DNA from: Pseudomonadota bacterium
GTDB taxonomy: Bacteria > Myxococcota_A > Polyangia > Haliangiales > Haliangiaceae
Assembly: GCA_023386455.1 (NCBI GenBank)
Contig: JAEWJO010000237.1
Coordinates: 1-10,867 of the forward strand
DNA length: 10,867 nucleotides
Reading direction: 5' to 3'
Positions 6,175-10,867 of the stretch are shown in pieces (positions within the stretch are counted from its first letter, which is position 1; the number at the start of each line of letters is the position of its first letter). The translations under genes and the position numbers were made by a program. The notes below the pieces were generated by a model. It was not told where the DNA came from and ran no database searches. It was given only the letters and a program-made list of their open reading frames with translations.

Positions 6175-7757
6175 TGGGCGCAGCGATCGTGCTCCTGCTC
6201 GTCGGTCTCGGCTGCATGGCGGCCGGCGTGCTGATCGGTCGGTACTACGTGCCCGACGATCGCCAGCTGCGTCGCACCGCCCGCCACGCGCGGTCGTACA
6301 TGAAGGCGCTGTCGTATCTGATCGCGCGCGATCACGACACGGTCGTCAACGAGCTGCGCACCGTCGTCGAGGAGAACATCGAGGACGTCGAGCCGTACTT
6401 CGCGCTCGGCGCGATGTTCCGCAGCCGCGGCGAGTTCGAGCGGGCGATCCGCGTCCACCAGGCCCTCGCGCTGCGCGAGCGCGACAAGCGCAAGCTGCGG
6501 CAGCGCGCGATGTACGAGCTCGGCCTCGACTTCCGCGCCGCCGGTATGCCGAGGCGCGCGACGAAGGCGATGGAGGAGGTCCTGCTCGAGGATCCGGGGC
6601 ACGAGGGCGGCCTGCGCGCGCTCGCCTCGCTCTACGAGGAGCAGGCGCGGTTCAACGAGGCCGCCGGGCTGTGGCAGCGGCTCGGTCGCCGGCGCAGCGA
6701 GGACACCTCGATGCGCGAGCACCACCTCCTCGTCGCCGCGGCACAGGCCGCGCTCGGTCGCGACGACCTCGAGTCGGCCAAGCACCTGCTGAAGTCCGCC
6801 CAGAAGCTGCACGAGACGGCGCACTTCTTCGCCGCGGCCGCCGAGCTCGCCGCCGCGCGCGGTAACCATCGCGGCGCGAAGGAGCGGCTCAAGCAGGCGC
6901 TGCGCGCCGATCCGGCGCTCGCCCCGCATCTGCTGCCGGGCCTCGTCGCGGCGGAGCAGGGGATCGAGGAGGCCGACCGCGCGGGCAAGCGAGGATCGCG
7001 GCGCGACGAGCTCGTCGAGGACGACGATCAGCCAAAGCTCGCCGACGGCACGGGCGCCGGTCCGGAAGCGAGCACGAGCCTGACGGTCGCGGGCTCGACC
7101 GGCATCGTCGCCGAGGTCACGCCGGTCCCGGGCACCGTGCCGATCGTGACGACGAAGCCGATCGGCACGATCACCGATCGCGTGCTCGCTGCACTCGCCG
7201 AGATCGAGGCGCAGACCGGGCCGCGACTCGAGCTCGCGCTCATCCGCGCGCAGCTCGCGACCGAGTCGGACGGCAAGACGCAGGAGCAGCTGACGACCGA
7301 GCTCGCGTCGAAGTTCCCCGATGCGCTCGCCGCGCGCGTCGCCGCCGCCCGTCTCGCACTCGCGTCGACCGACGACCGGACCGTCCGCCAGGCGCTCGAG
7401 ATCATCGCCGGCGAGCGAGGGACGCTCGCGTGGGCAATGCGCGGGCGCTGGCAGTGCGCTCACTGCGGCCATCGTCCGGGGCCGTTCTCGTGGCGGTGCG
7501 GTGCCTGCCGCCGGTGGAACACGCTGCGCATGGAGACCGGCGTCGAGCCGCCCCCGATCGCACCTCGCGATCGCCGCGCGCAGCCCCGCGCCGCGCGCCC
7601 CGAGGGTCTGCTCGGCGCGGCGCCCGATTCATCGCTGCCCGGCGCGACGCTCGATCCCGGCCTCACCGACGAAGAGCTCGCACGCGCGGGGACGCGTCGA
7701 TCGCTGCTCGGTCGCGTCGGCGGCTGGTTCTCTGGCGTGTGGCGTCGCAACGCCTGA
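6174..7757 (+). CDS. lapB: LapB-like TPR protein with rubredoxin-type zinc ribbon
   Basis: LapB (YciM) is an inner-membrane-anchored adaptor that in E. coli promotes FtsH-dependent breakdown of LpxC, limiting LPS synthesis. This 527-residue protein has an N-terminal membrane anchor (about 3-22), then Tyr-Tyr-Val-Pro, then TPR-type helical repeats from about 40 to 255 (for example Ala-Leu-Gly-Ala-Met-Phe-Arg-Ser-Arg-Gly-Glu-Phe at 78-89). A second helical segment runs from about 335 to 420. The metal site is Cys428-x2-Cys431-x10-Cys442-x2-Cys445, with the same spacing as E. coli LapB and a matching Trp before the second pair and Trp after it. The protein is about 140 residues longer than E. 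coli LapB (389). The extra length is a low-complexity Gly/Thr/Val-rich linker at about 265-335 and a Pro/Arg/Ala-rich tail of about 75 residues after the ribbon. It is coupled to lapA by a one-base overlap. Neither lpxC nor ftsH is in the window. Confidence 0.87.
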   Translation: MGAAIVLLLVGLGCMAAGVLIGRYYVPDDRQLRRTARHARSYMKALSYLIARDHDTVVNELRTVVEENIEDVEPYFALGAMFRSRGEFERAIRVHQALALRERDKRKLRQRAMYELGLDFRAAGMPRRATKAMEEVLLEDPGHEGGLRALASLYEEQARFNEAAGLWQRLGRRRSEDTSMREHHLLVAAAQAALGRDDLESAKHLLKSAQKLHETAHFFAAAAELAAARGNHRGAKERLKQALRADPALAPHLLPGLVAAEQGIEEADRAGKRGSRRDELVEDDDQPKLADGTGAGPEASTSLTVAGSTGIVAEVTPVPGTVPIVTTKPIGTITDRVLAALAEIEAQTGPRLELALIRAQLATESDGKTQEQLTTELASKFPDALAARVAAARLALASTDDRTVRQALEIIAGERGTLAWAMRGRWQCAHCGHRPGPFSWRCGACRRWNTLRMETGVEPPPIAPRDRRAQPRAARPEGLLGAAPDSSLPGATLDPGLTDEELARAGTRRSLLGRVGGWFSGVWRRNA

Positions 7758-7760
7758 ACG

Positions 7761-7783
7761 CGGCCGATCTGTTATACCGGCCG
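7761..7783 (+). promoter_or_regulatory. Inverted repeat and -10-like box before the AI-2E-family permease
   Basis: CGGCCG at 7761-7766 recurs at 7778-7783, and since it is its own complement the two copies can pair as a hairpin or act as an operator. Between and overlapping them is TATACC at 7773-7778, a -10-like box nine bases before the ATG at 7788. The whole 30-base gap after lapB is taken up by this. It could control the permease separately from lapAB. Confidence 0.28.
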
Positions 7784-7787
7784 AGCG

Positions 7788-9257
7788 ATGACGCCCGATG
7801 ATCCGCACGGACCCTCCGAAGGAGTTCCGCGACCTGTCGAGTCGGGACCCGCGCCGGGCGCACCGACGCCGGGCGTGCCCGGGTATCCATCGCGCACGCG
7901 CCGCGATACCTGGTTCGGCGAGAACGCACCGTCGCGGAAGTTCCTGTCCCGCTGGGGCTTCCCGCTGTTCATCCTGCTCGTCGCGTTCCTCGGCCGGAAG
8001 GTCCTGCTCCCGTTCATCTTCGCGTTCCTGATCGCGTACATCCTCTCGCCGGTCGTCCGCTGGATGAGCGAGCGCAAGAACGGCACGCATCGCATGCCGC
8101 GCGGGCTCGCGATCATCATCTGCTACGTCATCTTCCTCGCGGCGATCACCGGCTTCATGTTCCTGCTCGTGCCGCGCTTGTCGCGCGACTTCGCGCGGCT
8201 CGGCAAGGAGGCGCCCGGTCTCTACAAGCGGATCAACGACGAGTACGTGCCGTCGACCGCGCGCTGGCTCGAGAAGCGATTCCCGACGCTCGCCGCGCCG
8301 AAGGCGGTGCCCGACGAGCAGCTGATGGTCGCCGATGTTCCGGAGCCGCCGGGCACCGCGTTCACGCTGACGCCGCTGCCCGATGGCCGGATGGCGGTGC
8401 AGCTGACGCCGAACGGCCTCGACATCAAGCCTACCGCCGACGGCGGCTATCACATCCGGACACTCGAGGCGCCGCCGGAGCCGCTGACGCTCGAGGACAA
8501 GCTTCGCGCGTACGTGAAGAAGGGCATCGTCGGCCTGCAGAGCAAGATCAGCGACGCCGCGCGGTTCGGCCAGGCGGTCGTCGCCGGCTTCATCAAGGGC
8601 ATCTTCCTGTTCTTCTTCACGCTGATGATCGGCGCGTTCATCCTGATCGATCTCGAGAAGGTGCACGGGTTCATGCGCGGGCTGTTCCCGGCGAACGTGC
8701 GCGACGACTACGACATCATCATCGCCGGCATGGATCGCGGCCTGTCGGGCGTGATCCGCGGCCAGCTCCTGATCTGCGTCATCAACGGCATCCTCACGTA
8801 CATCGGGCTCCTCGTGTTCAGCGTGAAGTACGGACTCATCCTCGCGACCGTCGCGGGAGCGATGAGCCTCATCCCGATCTTCGGCTCGATCCTGTCATCG
8901 GTACCGATCGTGATCGTCGCGCTCGTATCCGGAGATTCCGGTATCGACGTGTTCCGCGGTGTCGCGATGACGCTGTGGATCATCGGCATTCACTTCATCG
9001 AGGCGAATCTGCTCAACCCGAAGATCATCGGGACGGCCGCGAAGATTCACCCCGTCCTCGTGATCTTTGCACTGTTTCTCGGTGAATCGAGCTACGGGCT
9101 CGTCGGCGCGCTGCTCGCGGTACCGATCCTGTCGGCCATCCAGGTCGTGTTCATGTATTTCTACAGAAAACGTTGGAAAGACGCGCCCCGGCCGCAGACC
9201 GGGCCGTTGCCGCGGCCGAGTGGCGAAGCGGGTCCTCTGGCGCCGACACGGCCCTAG
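7788..9257 (+). CDS. AI-2E family transporter (permease)
   Basis: This 489-residue inner-membrane protein belongs to the AI-2E transporter family (PF01594). Members have been linked to autoinducer-2 export, ion antiport and other roles, so the substrate here is unknown. A Pro/Gly-rich cytoplasmic tail covers about 1-50. Spans follow at about 56-75, 76-93, 106-127, 265-288, 325-345, 348-380, 390-408 and 420-456. Family marks are Ser-Leu-Ile-Pro-Ile-Phe-Gly-Ser-Ile-Leu at 360-369, Leu-Leu-Asn-Pro-Lys-Ile-Ile-Gly at 408-415, His421-Pro422, and Gly-Ala-Leu-Leu-Ala-Val-Pro at 440-446. The region between spans 3 and 4 is enlarged: about 170-236 is a Pro/Thr/Asp-rich, beta-like insert not usual in the family. 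The C-terminal 27 residues are Pro-rich. No good ribosome binding site precedes the ATG at 7788. It follows lapB by 30 bases in the same direction, so co-transcription is possible. Confidence 0.9.
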   Translation: MTPDDPHGPSEGVPRPVESGPAPGAPTPGVPGYPSRTRRDTWFGENAPSRKFLSRWGFPLFILLVAFLGRKVLLPFIFAFLIAYILSPVVRWMSERKNGTHRMPRGLAIIICYVIFLAAITGFMFLLVPRLSRDFARLGKEAPGLYKRINDEYVPSTARWLEKRFPTLAAPKAVPDEQLMVADVPEPPGTAFTLTPLPDGRMAVQLTPNGLDIKPTADGGYHIRTLEAPPEPLTLEDKLRAYVKKGIVGLQSKISDAARFGQAVVAGFIKGIFLFFFTLMIGAFILIDLEKVHGFMRGLFPANVRDDYDIIIAGMDRGLSGVIRGQLLICVINGILTYIGLLVFSVKYGLILATVAGAMSLIPIFGSILSSVPIVIVALVSGDSGIDVFRGVAMTLWIIGIHFIEANLLNPKIIGTAAKIHPVLVIFALFLGESSYGLVGALLAVPILSAIQVVFMYFYRKRWKDAPRPQTGPLPRPSGEAGPLAPTRP

Positions 9258-9273
9258 TGGTACCTCCGTAGGG

Positions 9274-10689
9274 ATGGTGCGACCGAGGCTGGGAGCGATC
9301 CTGCTGGCGCTGTGCGCGTCGACGCCGGTGTTCGCGCAAGGCACGCCCGAGACGCCGCCAACACCTGCCGCGGGCGCGCCCGTCCCGCCGGATCCGGCGG
9401 CGCCGCCGCAGGCACCTGCCGATCCATACGCGCCCGACGCGGTGCTGAACGAGCAGATCGCAGATCAGCTCGTCACGCGCGCGCAGGAGCTGCTCGACGC
9501 GAAGATCTATCTCGACGCCAAGCAGCTCGCGGTCGAGGCGCTCGTGAAGAGTCCGAAGGGACCCGCCGCGGATCGCGCGCGCTACATCATCAAGACCGTC
9601 AACGGCCACCTCGACATCAAGGAAGACCCGGCGCCGACCCCTCCGTCGGAGGTGACGCCGGTGCAGCCGGTGCAGGTGAGGGCGAACGAGGACGTCGACA
9701 CGTCGCCGATCGACGGCTCGACGCGGCCGTTCGATCCGTCGCGCGATCCACCGCCGCAGCAGGCGCCGGCGGTCGAGGGTCACGACGGCAAGACCGCCGG
9801 GCTCGTCCATGGCGCGCTCTACGGCGGCGTGCTCGGTTCGGCGATCGGCGCGCTCGCGAACAGCGATCACCCGGCGAGCGCCGCGGTGCCCGTCGGTATC
9901 GGGCTCGGCATCGTCGGCGGCTTCGGCGGCCGGTTCGCCGCGGACAGGCTCGGCTGGGACGAGGCGCAGATCCGCACGACCGGATCGCTGGGCGTGTGGG
10001 GCGGCGTCGCCGGCGGCTTCTTCGCCGAGGCCGCGACGGGCGCGGGCAACGAGACGCCGAGCGCGGGCGGCATCCTGCTCGGCGCGAGCATCGGCTCGAC
10101 GGCCGGCCTCGTGATCGGCGGGCTGCTCGCGAAGAACCACAAGCTGACGCGCGGCGACGTCGCGCTCGTCGACACGCTCGCCGGCATCGGCACCGCCGGC
10201 GGCCTGACGATCGGCATGCTGATGCAGCCCGCGCAGAGCGAGGCGTACTCGGTGAACGCACTGCTCGGTGCCGGGGCCGGCGTCGTGATCGGCGTGATCG
10301 CCGGACCGCAGACGAACACGACGCCGCGCCGCATGGTGCGCGTCGCCGGTCTCGCCGCCGCCGGTGGCGCGCTGCCGTTCCTGCTCTACGCGGCGACCTA
10401 CGACAAGAGCTCGACCGCCGACGAGCGGGTCACGGGTCTCCTGTCGAGCGCCGGTCTCGTCGTCGGCGCGTACCTCGGGCTGCGCTTCACGCGGAACATG
10501 GACGTCGGGCTCGACGTCCACGACGGCGTGACTCCGAAGTCCTCCGAGGAGGACGCGCCGCTCGCGCTCGTCTCGCGAAATTCGAACGGTTCGTGGCTCG
10601 TCGGCGGCCTCGGAATTTCCCCGCTGTCGAAACAGCTCGCCACGAACAACCGCGGTGCTACCGTGACCATCCTCGGCGCTTCGTTCTAG
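9274..10689 (+). CDS. Secreted glycine-zipper-rich protein, unknown function
   Basis: The 471-residue protein starts with a signal peptide (Met-Val-Arg-Pro-Arg, hydrophobic core, Val-Phe-Ala-Gln at 19-22). A Pro/Ala-rich linker (about 23-55) leads to a helical stretch at about 59-112 that resembles one TPR-like pair. Another Pro/Asp-rich linker follows to about 170. From about 173 to 400 it is a run of small-residue hydrophobic segments full of Gly-x-x-x-Gly, for example Gly-Gly-Val-Leu-Gly-Ser-Ala-Ile-Gly, typical of glycine-zipper membrane helices; about eight such segments can be counted. The last 70 residues are polar and beta-like and end in Phe, as in many outer-membrane proteins. I do not recognise the family. 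The ATG at 9274 is chosen because the signal peptide starts there; the open frame extends upstream into the permease gene. A weak GTAGGG precedes it. It lies 16 bases after the permease. Confidence 0.78.
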   Translation: MVRPRLGAILLALCASTPVFAQGTPETPPTPAAGAPVPPDPAAPPQAPADPYAPDAVLNEQIADQLVTRAQELLDAKIYLDAKQLAVEALVKSPKGPAADRARYIIKTVNGHLDIKEDPAPTPPSEVTPVQPVQVRANEDVDTSPIDGSTRPFDPSRDPPPQQAPAVEGHDGKTAGLVHGALYGGVLGSAIGALANSDHPASAAVPVGIGLGIVGGFGGRFAADRLGWDEAQIRTTGSLGVWGGVAGGFFAEAATGAGNETPSAGGILLGASIGSTAGLVIGGLLAKNHKLTRGDVALVDTLAGIGTAGGLTIGMLMQPAQSEAYSVNALLGAGAGVVIGVIAGPQTNTTPRRMVRVAGLAAAGGALPFLLYAATYDKSSTADERVTGLLSSAGLVVGAYLGLRFTRNMDVGLDVHDGVTPKSSEEDAPLALVSRNSNGSWLVGGLGISPLSKQLATNNRGATVTILGASF

Positions 10690-10717
10690 TTGCGTCGATC
10701 AGGGTGGAACACGAACA

Positions 10718-10867
10718 TTGCGAGTAACGACGCTGTTGATCGTTGCGCTCATGACGGCTGCGTCCGTCGCGAGCGCGCAACCAACCAACGCTGCTACCGG
10801 CGCATCCCCGCGTCTGAAGGTCGTCGTCCATCGTGGCGGCGGTCGAGTCGTCGCGGGTGACTACGAC
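10718..10867 (+). CDS. Start of a secreted protein (partial, cut by window edge)
   Basis: Fifty codons remain open to the end of the window. From a TTG start the protein reads as a signal peptide: Arg, then Thr-Thr-Leu-Leu-Ile-Val-Ala-Leu-Met-Thr-Ala-Ala, with Ala-Ser-Ala-Gln as the likely cleavage site at about residues 19-21. A Thr/Asn/Ala-rich linker and then Leu-Lys-Val-Val-Val-His follow, looking like the first strand of a globular domain. TTG is chosen because the only nearby ATG (10751) falls inside the hydrophobic core. AGGG at 10701-10704 is a weak ribosome binding site 13 bases upstream. It follows the glycine-zipper gene by 28 bases in the same direction. Function is unknown. Confidence 0.6.
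   Translation, partial: MRVTTLLIVALMTAASVASAQPTNAATGASPRLKVVVHRGGGRVVAGDYD

Noticed and set aside
5991..7472. Open frame of 493 codons antisense to lapAB
   Set aside because: The sense strand encodes a LapB with a spaced four-Cys zinc site, and the antisense protein is a low-complexity shadow.
7788..9257. Quorum-sensing (AI-2) function for the permease
   Set aside because: The family name is historical. No luxS, lsr-type gene or other AI-2 gene is nearby, so no substrate is claimed.
9151..10521. Open frame of 456 codons antisense to the glycine-zipper gene
   Set aside because: Composition is Arg/Ala/Asp/Glu-rich with no hydrophobic core or motif. The sense strand has a signal peptide and membrane-like segments.

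Overview
The window is high-GC DNA from a Gram-negative bacterium. Three things point there: LPS-control genes of the LapA/LapB type, two lipoproteins with lipoboxes, and a likely outer-membrane barrel. The many secreted proteins of unknown function, alanine/arginine/proline-rich linkers and base composition suggest Myxococcota or another former deltaproteobacterium, possibly near Kofleriaceae. That placement is inference from style; there is no rRNA or other phylogenetic marker in the window.

Layout. Positions 1-1013 hold three minus-strand genes packed as one operon: a multi-span membrane protein of about 260 residues, a 62-residue protein with two membrane spans, and the first 32 bases of a gene with an export-signal-like start. 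Divergent from them on the plus strand are cmk (cytidylate kinase, 1100-1768) and rpsA (ribosomal protein S1 with six S1 domains, 1951-3681). Between cmk and rpsA lies a 182-base leader with three inverted repeats, two of which carry GGA in the loop. A hairpin terminator at about 3709-3740 separates rpsA from a convergent minus-strand OB-fold lipoprotein (3744-4220). Divergent from that is a translationally coupled pair: a DUF3750-like lipoprotein (4339-5001) and a secreted, probably barrel-forming protein (4998-5726). Next come lapA-like and lapB-like genes sharing one base (5755-6174 and 6174-7757), an AI-2E-family permease with an unusual insert (7788-9257), a secreted glycine-zipper-rich protein (9274-10689), and the start of another secreted protein (10718 onward, cut by the window edge).

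How it fits together. In several Proteobacteria cmk-rpsA is followed by ihfB and then lapA-lapB. Here the same backbone is kept, but ihfB is absent and an envelope cassette of three genes sits in its place. The lapAB pair is expected to act in control of LPS synthesis at the inner membrane. Most other genes in the window are predicted envelope proteins, so the theme is core translation and nucleotide genes embedded in cell-envelope genes.

No rRNA, tRNA, CRISPR array, insertion sequence, integrase or prophage gene was seen, and no stretch over 300 bases lacks a gene. I found no clear defence or other novel multi-gene system. The items most worth following up are the rpsA leader, the DUF3750-like/barrel pair, the enlarged LapB and the insert in the AI-2E-family permease.
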